From the NCBI GenBank assembly GCA_005808475.1, contig SYLY01000017.1, forward strand, positions 1 through 64,000: a stretch of 64,000 nt of DNA, read 5' to 3'. Shown in pieces: positions 54,472 to 62,397 of this stretch; within the stretch, counting starts at the first letter, position 1, and each line of letters begins with the position of its first letter. The DNA is from Acidobacteriota bacterium. GTDB lineage: Bacteria > Acidobacteriota > Terriglobia > Bryobacterales > Bryobacteraceae. The notes under the pieces are model-generated. The model saw nothing but the letters and a program-made list of their open reading frames with translations, did no database searches and was not told the origin of the DNA. A program made the position numbers and the translations under genes.

Positions 54472-55866
54472 TCAGGGCGCGGGAAGAGCTGGCGGCCTTG
54501 GCGGCACAGGCACGGGTCCGAACGCCGGCGCACCCATTCCGGCTTGATCTCGTAGGTTGGCTGGCGAATCCATTCCCTCGCCGTATCGCAGGAACAGCGG
54601 CTCTGGAACCGGCCACTGGTGGTTTACTTCGAGGATCACCTCGTTGCCGGGCTCGGGTGGAATCCACGCGCGATAGACCACGCGCCGCAACTTCGAATCC
54701 TGATCGTACAGACCGAATCCGAGAAGCCGGCCCTGCGCGCTCAGCAGGCCGTTGACTCCGCGGAAGCGGACTCGCAGGCGCCGGTCGGAATCCCAACTCG
54801 CCGACTCGAAGCGCGGACCCGGCAGTACTCCAGGGCACGCTTGCGGAAACACATCCTTGCACGCGAGCATCGCGAGCCGCCGGCCAAGCCGCTGAAGTCC
54901 TTCCGTGTTGATGTGAACCGCATCCTCCAGCTCGAGGTCGATCGCGGCGGCCATGCCCGAGTGCGGGACGGTCAGTTCGGCCTGGCGCTGCGCTTCCCGC
55001 ACGGCGTTCCATCCCCGCTCGTTCCGCGGAGGCGGCTCTTCGTTGGAGGAGCGCCCCAATTGCACGAAGTAGAACGGAAGCGCGGGGTTGCCGAGATCCT
55101 GGCGCACACGGCGAATGAAGCTCTGGAACTGCTTTAGATACTGGGGCGCGCGGTCATCGCGGCAATCGGCCTCGCCTTGGTACCAGAGCACTCCCCTCAC
55201 CTTGCCGCCCGCCGATCGGAACTGCTCGAGCATCGGCGCGTAGTAGTTTTTCGGGCCGCCCTGGATCAGATCCGGATGCCACTCCCAAAGCGAAGTGGCG
55301 CCCACCGCCGTGGGAATCAGACCGATCGGAATGCCGGTCCGGCGCACCATCTCTTTCGCGAACGGCAATCCCAACCCAGCCCCAACCATCACTCCCTTGA
55401 ATCCCATTCTCTTTTCGTGGACTGGCTCGCGCGCCACCTCCCACCCGGTCTTCGGGCGCAGCAGGTGGACTCGCTCGTCGGGCTGTTCGATCGCCTCGAG
55501 GTTCGCGCGGCCAACCATGTTCGATTGCCCGGCGAGGATCCAAAGGTCGCCAACATAGACGCCTTCCGCTTTGATGCTCGAGTTCCCGCCGCTGATCTCG
55601 ATCTTGTACGGACCTCCCGTGGGAAGCTCGAGATTCGCCGACCGGTCCGCGCCACAGCGCAGCGGAACGTCCGTCAGTCCGCGAAGCACACCTTCGGAGC
55701 CGAAAACACTCGCGCGCAAGTCTCCGTCGCAGGGCAACGGCAACGTCCCGCTCGAATCGCTGGTTCTCTGAATGACCTGGTTGCTGGCGAGCTTCGGAGT
55801 CTGACTCTGGGCGAGAAGTGGAATCGAAGCGAGGAGGACTGCGGGCAGGATGGCGGCGGGCATCAT
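54472..55866 (-). CDS. Sialate O-acetylesterase-like SGNH carbohydrate esterase
   Basis: 464 aa with a signal peptide (LPAVLLASIPLLAQ). Nucleophile block LWILAGQSNMVGRANL, then GVLWYQGEADC and AVHINTEGLQRLG (catalytic His) match the SASA family, which removes acetyl groups from sugars. A C-terminal Ig-like part and proline-rich end (PVPVPPRPPALPAP) follow. The product fits the region's SGNH and propeller enzymes. Confidence 0.88.
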   Translation of the reverse strand: MMPAAILPAVLLASIPLLAQSQTPKLASNQVIQRTSDSSGTLPLPCDGDLRASVFGSEGVLRGLTDVPLRCGADRSANLELPTGGPYKIEISGGNSSIKAEGVYVGDLWILAGQSNMVGRANLEAIEQPDERVHLLRPKTGWEVAREPVHEKRMGFKGVMVGAGLGLPFAKEMVRRTGIPIGLIPTAVGATSLWEWHPDLIQGGPKNYYAPMLEQFRSAGGKVRGVLWYQGEADCRDDRAPQYLKQFQSFIRRVRQDLGNPALPFYFVQLGRSSNEEPPPRNERGWNAVREAQRQAELTVPHSGMAAAIDLELEDAVHINTEGLQRLGRRLAMLACKDVFPQACPGVLPGPRFESASWDSDRRLRVRFRGVNGLLSAQGRLLGFGLYDQDSKLRRVVYRAWIPPEPGNEVILEVNHQWPVPEPLFLRYGEGMDSPANLRDQAGMGAPAFGPVPVPPRPPALPAP

Positions 55867-56036
55867 ACCGGGTACGACGGCTCTTGAATGCTACCATGCC
55901 GCTTCGAATTGGACTCTTGTCTCACGCAAAACGAGCCTCGAGCCGGGGAGGCCGAGTCCGGCATCGACTGATTGGCTATGCGGACAATGGCGCTCAGGGC
56001 CAACTACGGAGCGGCGCGCCACGCGACACTGAGAGC

Positions 56037-56942
56037 ATGAACCATTCTCTTCGCGCGATCGCGGCGATCGCCTTTCCCGCGGTGCTCGCCGTTCCGTCCT
56101 TCGCCGCCATTTCCGAAGCGCAGCGCAGCGCTATCGATCAGGCTACGGGAGCCAAGGGCGCCTACACGGAGGCCGAAGACGTGTACCGGGTCAGCTTCCC
56201 CCGAACCGACGTCAAGGTCGCGGTGGAGGGGCGATCGCTGCATCCGTTCCTGGGACTCACCTCGTGGGCGGCCTTCACCCCGCACTCGGCGTCGGAACTC
56301 ATGGTCATGGGCGACCTCGTCCTGTTCGAAGACGAGGTGAATGCGGCCATGTCCGCCGCCCTCGACAACGGACTCGAGGTCACCGCGCTTCACAATCATT
56401 TCTTCTTCGATTCGCCCCGGGTGATGTTCATGCACATCGGTGGCAGCGGCAGCGCGGAACGTCTGGCGGCGGCGGTGGCGCGCGCGCTCGCCAAGGTCAA
56501 GGCGATCCGCAAGGCGTCCCCTCTGCCCGGGGCCCGCTTCGACGCCTCCGCCATTCCCGAGACGAATTCGATCCCCGCGTCCGTCATCGACGGAATCCTC
56601 GGCGTGAAGGGACAGGTGAACGCGGGAATGTACAAAGCGTCGATCGGCCGCAAGGCGTCGATGCATGGCAAGGCGGTCGGCAACCAAATGGGAGTCAATA
56701 CCTGGGCCGCGTTTGCCGGAACCGGCGGCGCGGCTTTCGTCGACGGCGACTTCGCCATGCTCGAATCGGAGTTGCAGCCTGTGTTGAAGGCGCTTCGCCG
56801 CGCCGGAATCGACATCGTCGCGATCCACAATCACATGACCCACGAAGAGCCGCAGTTCGTATTTCTGCACTATTGGGGCAAGGGACCGGCCGCCGATTTG
56901 GCCAAGGCGCTGAAAACCGCGCTCGACGCTCAGGGACGCTGA
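56037..56942 (+). CDS. DUF1259 (LppY/LpqO-like) exported protein
   Basis: 301 aa from the ATG at 56037, with a signal peptide (IAAIAFPAVLAVPSFA). It has two similar halves: EVTALHNHFFFDSPRVMFMH in the first and DIVAIHNHMTHEEPQFVFLH in the second, the duplicated HNH-F/MH motif of DUF1259. Metal binding by these histidines is likely. Function not established. The 170-bp gap upstream (55867-56036) has no gene. Confidence 0.85.
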   Translation: MNHSLRAIAAIAFPAVLAVPSFAAISEAQRSAIDQATGAKGAYTEAEDVYRVSFPRTDVKVAVEGRSLHPFLGLTSWAAFTPHSASELMVMGDLVLFEDEVNAAMSAALDNGLEVTALHNHFFFDSPRVMFMHIGGSGSAERLAAAVARALAKVKAIRKASPLPGARFDASAIPETNSIPASVIDGILGVKGQVNAGMYKASIGRKASMHGKAVGNQMGVNTWAAFAGTGGAAFVDGDFAMLESELQPVLKALRRAGIDIVAIHNHMTHEEPQFVFLHYWGKGPAADLAKALKTALDAQGR

Positions 56943-56951
56943 GCCGCCGAA

Positions 56952-57110
56952 ATGGGAGATCGTCGCCGGCGCGGCGGGCCCACTGGCGGATCCGTCAGCG
57001 TGCGGTTCCAGCCGGTATCTGGCGAGCGGGATCAGGCGGCGGGGATCGTTTGGCGGTCTCGGGATCCGAACAACTACTCCGGCGATTTCCGCATCGCGAG
57101 GGGCCGCTAG
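56952..57110 (+). pseudogene. Relic of a secreted concanavalin-like domain (DUF1080-like)
   Basis: A 52-codon frame reads GGSVSVRFQPVSGERDQAAG, then IVWRSRDPNNYSGDF and a TAG. This is the central strand pair of a family found in exported glycosidase-like proteins (DQAGGIVWRYRDPDNYY type). The beginning and end of the domain are missing. The rest of the 57111-57215 gap shows nothing. Confidence 0.55.
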
Positions 57111-57215
57111 AGAGGATCCCGCCAACATCCACCGAACCGGCGGGCCGCGCTACAGTGGAGGATCTCCGCGTCCGGTGTAGGCCGCGAACAGGACGGGACC
57201 GGAGAATCACACTCC

Positions 57216-58079
57216 ATGCAAACCGGCAACTCGACCCGGGCCGAACTGGCCGCCATTGTCGCCTTCCTGGAAGGTCCCACCGTGGACCGTGAAGGCAACG
57301 TCTACTTCACCGAGACCAAGACGCACAAGATCATGAGGATGGCGCCGGACGGGACGTTGTCGGTGTTCCGCGACAATTCGAACGCGGCCAACGGGCTGGT
57401 CTTCGATCTCGAGTTCCGGCTGATCGCGTGCGAGGGCAACCCGTCGAACCCGCGCGTGACGCGCACCGATACGAAGACGGGGCGCGTCGAGGTGCTGGCC
57501 AGCCGCGCGATGGGGCTCACCCTCACCGCTCCCAATGACGTCACCTTCGATAACCAGGGGCGGCTCTACTTCACCGATCTCCCCGGCGGCGCCGTGCACC
57601 GCATCGACCCGGACGGCAAGGTGACTCGCATTCTCTCGGCGCCGGCGATCCAGCGGCCCAACGGCATCACCATCTCGCCAGACGACAAGATCCTCTATCT
57701 GGTGGAGGCGAATCAGGCCCAGGGTGGCGCCCGCATGTTGCGCGCCTATGACCTGCAGCCGGACGGCACGCCCACCAACATGCGCGAGTTCTTCAACTTC
57801 TATCCGGGCCGCTCCTCGGACGGCATCACGATGGACTCCAAAGGCAACGTGATCTGCGCCGCCGGACTCAACGCGCCGCGCGGAACCAGCGAAACGCTCG
57901 ACACCAAACCCGGCATCCACGTGATCTCGCCGGCGGGACAGCGCATCGACTACGTTCCCATCAACGAGGACACGATCACCAACTGCGCGTTTGGCGGAAC
58001 GGATCTGCGGACGCTCTATGTCACCGCCGGCAAGTCGATCTTCAAAATCGCGATGGATGTGCCCGGAACCCGCCGATGA
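57216..58079 (+). CDS. SMP-30/gluconolactonase-like beta-propeller protein
   Basis: 287 aa. EGPTVDREGNVYFTETKTHKI, NGLVFDLEFRLIACE, APNDVTFDNQGRLYFTD and PNGITISPDDKILYLVE are SMP-30/GlcL blade motifs; metal ligands Glu (EGP), Asn (PNDV, PNGI) and Asp (SSDGIT) are all present. The family hydrolyses lactones. No signal peptide is visible; the gene may have lost one, since it is placed among exported proteins. Confidence 0.88.
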   Translation: MQTGNSTRAELAAIVAFLEGPTVDREGNVYFTETKTHKIMRMAPDGTLSVFRDNSNAANGLVFDLEFRLIACEGNPSNPRVTRTDTKTGRVEVLASRAMGLTLTAPNDVTFDNQGRLYFTDLPGGAVHRIDPDGKVTRILSAPAIQRPNGITISPDDKILYLVEANQAQGGARMLRAYDLQPDGTPTNMREFFNFYPGRSSDGITMDSKGNVICAAGLNAPRGTSETLDTKPGIHVISPAGQRIDYVPINEDTITNCAFGGTDLRTLYVTAGKSIFKIAMDVPGTRR

Positions 58080-59497
58080 CGCGGTGGCTGGCCGCCGCCG
58101 CGGTGGCGGCGTTGTATCTGTACGGACTCGACGGATACGGCCTGATCAACGCCGACGAGCCGCGCTACGCCGCGATCGGGCAGGAAATGGCGCGGTCCGG
58201 CGATTGGATCACGCCGAGACTGTGGGGGCAGCCTTGGTTCGAAAAGCCGGTGCTGTTGTTCTGGATGGTGAGCGCGGCCCACTCGGCCGGGCTGGGCGGC
58301 GAACTCGCGGCGCGGCTTCCCGTCGCTCTGCTGTCGATCGCGTTCCTCGCGTTCTTCGGCTGCTGGATGCGGCGCCTGTTCGACGCCGCGGCGGCGTGGC
58401 ATTCCACGGCCGTGCTGGCGACCTCCGTTGGCTGGTTCGCGTATAGCCGCACCGCGGTCACCGATCTTCCGCTCGCCGCGACGTTCTCGGCCGCGATGCT
58501 GGTCGGGATCTCATGGCTGACGCGCGGCGAGCGGCGCTGGCTCCCGGCGGCGGGCGCGCTGCTCGGCGTGGCGATGCTCGCCAAGGGGCTGGTGGCGGCT
58601 GTCCTGGTGCTGCCGCTGGTTTGGCTGGGCCGCGCCCGATGGCGTGAGTTGGCCGCGCCGGCCGCGATCGCCTTGGCCGTGGCCTTGCCGTGGTACGTGG
58701 CGGAGGTGATGCGCCACGGCTGGCATTTCGTGGACGTGTTGTTCGTGCAGCATCATTTCGGACGGTTCGCCTCCGGCGAACTGCAGCACGGGCAGCCTTT
58801 CTGGTTCTACGCGCCGGTGTTTCTGGCGGGGCTGTTCCCCTGGACTCCGTTCGCGGCGCTGCTGTTCCGCCGTGTCAACCTCGAGGATCCGGCGTTGCGC
58901 GCCCTATCGATGTGGCTCGGATTCGGGCTGCTTTTCTTCTCCGCGATGAAGAACAAGCTGCCCGGGTATCTGCTGCCGATGATGCCCGCCGCGGCCGCCT
59001 TGATCGGATATCATTCGTCGCGCACCGGGCGGCCTCGATGGCTGGCCCCGCTGTCGGCGGCATTGCTCGGATGCGTGGTTCCGCTGGCGATCGCGATTCT
59101 GCCCAAGGCGCTCGACGAAGGGCTCAGCCGCGCCAGCCTGCAATGGCCGCCCGCGTTCTACTTGGCCGCCGCCATTCCGGTGTTGCTCTACGAGTTCGGC
59201 CGGCAGCCGGGGCGGGCGTTCGCGGCGGTGGTGGTGCTGTTCGCCGCTGGTCTGTGGCTGAGCGTCCCACGTCTGGCGCCGCGATTGGACGAGGTCACCG
59301 CGCGGCCGTTCTGGAACCAGGAGGTGGCGGCGCGGCGCGGCGCGGTGTGCGTCGAGCCCTGGCTGCGGCGCTCGTGGCGGTACGGGCTGAACTACTACGC
59401 CGGCGAGGAACTGCCCGATTGCGAGAAGTCGCCTGAGCCCGCGCGCGTCACGCCCGTCGAGGGAACCCAGCGCCCACGTCTTATAATGGCCGAATGA
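58076..59497 (+). CDS. GT39-type (ArnT/PMT-like) glycosyltransferase
   Basis: 473 aa, about 11 hydrophobic segments. The first luminal loop has NADEPRYAAIGQEMARSGDW, the ArnT/PMT signature with its catalytic Asp-Glu pair, and GQPWFEKPVLLFW. It should transfer a sugar from a polyprenyl phosphate in the periplasm, perhaps to lipid A or protein. It overlaps the SMP-30 gene by 4 bp and the HIT-like gene by 4 bp. Confidence 0.85.
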   Translation: MTRWLAAAAVAALYLYGLDGYGLINADEPRYAAIGQEMARSGDWITPRLWGQPWFEKPVLLFWMVSAAHSAGLGGELAARLPVALLSIAFLAFFGCWMRRLFDAAAAWHSTAVLATSVGWFAYSRTAVTDLPLAATFSAAMLVGISWLTRGERRWLPAAGALLGVAMLAKGLVAAVLVLPLVWLGRARWRELAAPAAIALAVALPWYVAEVMRHGWHFVDVLFVQHHFGRFASGELQHGQPFWFYAPVFLAGLFPWTPFAALLFRRVNLEDPALRALSMWLGFGLLFFSAMKNKLPGYLLPMMPAAAALIGYHSSRTGRPRWLAPLSAALLGCVVPLAIAILPKALDEGLSRASLQWPPAFYLAAAIPVLLYEFGRQPGRAFAAVVVLFAAGLWLSVPRLAPRLDEVTARPFWNQEVAARRGAVCVEPWLRRSWRYGLNYYAGEELPDCEKSPEPARVTPVEGTQRPRLIMAE

Positions 59498-60036
59498 TTC
59501 GATGGGTGATGGCGGCGTTTCTCGCCGCGGGTCTAGGATTCGGCGATGTGACCAAGTGCGCGTGCGATATCGGCAATCCCGGCGGGATGCGCGCGCGCGA
59601 GTGCAGTCTGTGCGCGGAGGCCGAGAAGCAGCCCGCCGACGCGGAGATCTTCTTCCTGAAGGACATCAATCCGCGCAAGCCGAACCGGTGGCTGGCGCTG
59701 CCTCGCGTTCACGGGACGGTGGGCCATCCGCTGCACGAACTGGACCGGGCCGCGCAGGCCAAGCTGTGGAACGCGGCGATCGCCAAGGCCAAGCAGGTTT
59801 GGGGCGGGGAATGGGGCATCGCCTACAACAGCGAGAAGCACCGGACGCAGTGCCACGGCCACGTCCACATCGGGAAGCTGCTGAAGGGGCTCGCGCCGGG
59901 CAAGTTCTACGATGTGGATCGTGTGGAGCAGATCCGCGTGCCCACCGACGGCACGGGGATCTGGTTCCATCCCGTGGGGCGGAAGATTCGGGTCCACACG
60001 GGCGAAGGGATCACGGAAACCGCGTTGCTTCGGTAG
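59494..60036 (+). CDS. HIT-like / CDP-diacylglycerol-pyrophosphatase-like exported protein
   Basis: 180 aa with a probable signal peptide (RWVMAAFLAAGLGFG). The HIT-type motif CHGHVHIGK (His-x-His-x-His) and upstream RWLALPRVHGTVGHP match HIT and Cdh proteins. Four cysteines at the N-terminus (CACDIG, CSLCAEA) resemble the zinc-binding HIT subgroup. It is coupled to the GT39 gene. Confidence 0.72.
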   Translation: MIRWVMAAFLAAGLGFGDVTKCACDIGNPGGMRARECSLCAEAEKQPADAEIFFLKDINPRKPNRWLALPRVHGTVGHPLHELDRAAQAKLWNAAIAKAKQVWGGEWGIAYNSEKHRTQCHGHVHIGKLLKGLAPGKFYDVDRVEQIRVPTDGTGIWFHPVGRKIRVHTGEGITETALLR

Positions 60037-60058
60037 CCAAGAGCGAAGCGGCCGGCGG

Positions 60059-61012
60059 TTATCGCGGAACCGCCCAGACGCTGATCGTCTTGTCGTAGTC
60101 GGCCACCGCCACCATCGATCCGTCGGGTGAAAACACCGCGCCGGCCGCGCGGTGATCGGCGCTCATCGAGCGGACCTGCCTGCCGGTCGCCACTTCCCAC
60201 AGGATCACCTTCACCGGCGCGCCGAACGCCAACTCGTTCATGCCGCCGGTGACGATCAGCTTGCCGTCGGGCGAAAAGTCCATCGCCGAGATCATCTCCG
60301 GTTGTCCCTCGATCTTCCGGACCAGTTTCCACGTCCGCGTGTCCCACAGGTAGACGATTCGATCCACGCCAGCGGCCGCCAGCAGCTTCCCATCGGGCGA
60401 GAACGCGATTTCGAACATCGACACCGGAAGCTCGGTGATCAGCCGCTTCAACTCGCCGTTGTCAGCGCTCCACACGCGCAGGTCCGTGTCATAGGCGCCG
60501 GCGACCAGAGTCTTGCCATCGGGCGAGAAGGCCATCGCGGAGACGCCGCCGATGCCGGCCGGGAGCTTCAGCTTCTCCTTGCCCTCCGCGTTCCACACGC
60601 GCACCAGATTCTCGCTCGAACCCGCGTAGGGACGCCCGGACGCGGCCAGCGCGCCGCCGTCCGCCGTGGAGACGAATCCGCCCGCGCGCGGCGTGGGACC
60701 GTTCCACTGCTGCGTTTGGGCGCCGTTCTCGAGGTCGCGGATCTTGATGCGGCCTTCGGCGTCGACGGTGGCGTAGCGGCCCCGCGCGGCGAGGAACGAA
60801 GTGCCCGTCTCGCCCTTGGCGCCATCCAGCGTCCTGGACAACGCACCGGATGCGAGGCTCCAGACGCGAATCTTGCCGTCGCGCCCCAAGGCGGCCAGTC
60901 CGCCGTCGGCGGTGAAAGTCACCGCTGAAATCTCGGAGTCGGCCTGCAACACGCGATCGCCCGGCGCGGCCGCCGCCAGTCCGGCGCACAGCAACAGGAT
61001 CGAGGCGCGCAC
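60059..61012 (-). CDS. Secreted WD40-repeat protein
   Basis: 317 aa from a GTG at 61012. Signal peptide ASILLLCAGLAAAAPG. About six blades end in WD-like pairs: KIRVWSLASG, LVRVWNAEG, DLRVWSADNG, IVYLWDTRTW, VILWEVATG and TISVWAVPR. FSPDGK(T/L) strands alternate. Presumably a protein-interaction scaffold in the periplasm. Upstream dioxygenase stop overlaps by spacing only (2 bp). Confidence 0.88.
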   Translation of the reverse strand: MRASILLLCAGLAAAAPGDRVLQADSEISAVTFTADGGLAALGRDGKIRVWSLASGALSRTLDGAKGETGTSFLAARGRYATVDAEGRIKIRDLENGAQTQQWNGPTPRAGGFVSTADGGALAASGRPYAGSSENLVRVWNAEGKEKLKLPAGIGGVSAMAFSPDGKTLVAGAYDTDLRVWSADNGELKRLITELPVSMFEIAFSPDGKLLAAAGVDRIVYLWDTRTWKLVRKIEGQPEMISAMDFSPDGKLIVTGGMNELAFGAPVKVILWEVATGRQVRSMSADHRAAGAVFSPDGSMVAVADYDKTISVWAVPR

Positions 61013-61014
61013 CG

Positions 61015-61653
61015 TCAGGCACTTTCCAGGACGAGATCGAACGAAACGGCCGCGTGCGGCGTGGACGCTTCGTCGAGCAACGTGACCGGACGGATGGACT
61101 CGCGATGCGACACCACGCCGCGTTTGCCGCGATTCTTGTCCGGGTCGCCTTCGAAGAAGGGATCGGTGGCGAAGTAAAGTTGCGTCACCAGCGGTTTGCA
61201 ACCCGGCGCCGTGATCAGGTAGTGAATGTGCTGCGCGGGGCGGTCGGGATAATGGCCGGGCATGATCGTCTTGACCTCATAGGTGGCGCCCGATTCGATC
61301 GCCAACTTGGTGCGGTACCGGCTGCCGTGCACGTCGTAAATGCCCTTGTGATCGGCGTGCCACATATCGATGCGCGCGCCAGGGACTGCGTTGCCGCGGG
61401 TGTCGACGATCGCGCCGGAGACCTGGAGGAGCATGCCCGGTTCGCCCGCGACGCGCATGTCGCGGTTGTCGGGCGCGCCCTTCTTGAAGAACGGGCCCAA
61501 CACTTCGGGCGCGGTGGGTTTGCGCGCCGCGGCTTCCGCTTTCTGCCAGAATCCGAACAACTGGTTGGCCGTCATCGGAACGCCGGCGATCAGGCCGCCG
61601 CGCACGATGCACTTTTCCAGGAACTCGCGCCGCCGCCATTCCGGTTTCGTCAT
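61015..61653 (-). CDS. Tat-exported intradiol ring-cleavage dioxygenase-like protein
   Basis: 212 aa from the ATG at 61653 (GGAGGG RBS); the N-terminus has RRREFLEK, a Tat signal. Ligand motifs: DMWHADHKGIYDVHG (Tyr), MPGHYPDRPAQHIHYL (Tyr, His, His), as in protocatechuate 3,4-dioxygenase/catechol dioxygenase. Exported versions are known in lignin-attacking organisms; the substrate is unknown. Same strand as the downstream WD40 gene. Confidence 0.85.
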   Translation of the reverse strand: MTKPEWRRREFLEKCIVRGGLIAGVPMTANQLFGFWQKAEAAARKPTAPEVLGPFFKKGAPDNRDMRVAGEPGMLLQVSGAIVDTRGNAVPGARIDMWHADHKGIYDVHGSRYRTKLAIESGATYEVKTIMPGHYPDRPAQHIHYLITAPGCKPLVTQLYFATDPFFEGDPDKNRGKRGVVSHRESIRPVTLLDEASTPHAAVSFDLVLESA

Positions 61654-61752
61654 TGGTCCCTCCATCGGCGGCGATGGTAGCACAGCCGGCGTCCGCCTGG
61701 ACTCGGCGGCTGGCGCGCAACGCACGGGTCCCGGCCAAGATAGAGTTCCGAT

Positions 61753-62397
61753 TCACTCGAACTGTTTGCGGAACCCGGCGAACGCCGCCTTCAACTCCGC
61801 GATCTCCTCCTCGAGCTTCGCCACGCGATCCGCCAATTCGTCGCGCCGCGCGCCGGTGATGGGCGCGGCCGCCGGCGCGGAGTGATCCACCATCGCGGAC
61901 ACGTCGATCGGGCCCGACATCAGATGCGCCCAGCGAGCCTCCCGCATGCCCGGTTGGCGCGGCAGTTGCAGCGCGGTGTCGCGCTCGGCCAGCCGCCGCA
62001 GCACCACTTCCACCGAGTCGAGGTCGTCGAACGGCTTCAACCGCTCGGTGCGCGTCTTGAGTTCGCCCACGGTCTGCGGACCCCGCAGCAGCAGCACGCA
62101 CACGATAGCGAGTTCCCGATTGTCGAAGTTCAGGATCTCCGACGCCCGGTGCCCGTACTTGGGCACCCGGTTCTCGCCGCCGGTGAGCACCGTCACTAGA
62201 TTGCGTCCGCGGAGCAGATCCACCGCGGCCAGCACGTCGTCCTCCGAGTAACTCACCACCGGCTCGCGGTTCGACTTCTGATTGCACGCGTTCAACAACG
62301 CGTTCAGCGACATCGGGTAATACTCCGGAGTCGCCATGTCCTTCTCGATCAGCGAACCCAAGACACGGGTTTCCTCGAACGTCAAATCTAACGCCAT
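61753..62397 (-). CDS. YceH/DUF480 family protein
   Basis: 214 aa starting MALDLTFEETRVLGSLIEKD, with EYYPMSLNALLNACNQKSNR and LRGPQTVGELKTRTERL, diagnostic of UPF0502/YceH (double winged-helix). A coiled-coil C-terminus (DELADRVAKLEEEIAELKAA). It overlaps the RNase R stop by 10 bp. Function unclear; probably DNA-binding. Confidence 0.92.
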   Translation of the reverse strand: MALDLTFEETRVLGSLIEKDMATPEYYPMSLNALLNACNQKSNREPVVSYSEDDVLAAVDLLRGRNLVTVLTGGENRVPKYGHRASEILNFDNRELAIVCVLLLRGPQTVGELKTRTERLKPFDDLDSVEVVLRRLAERDTALQLPRQPGMREARWAHLMSGPIDVSAMVDHSAPAAAPITGARRDELADRVAKLEEEIAELKAAFAGFRKQFE

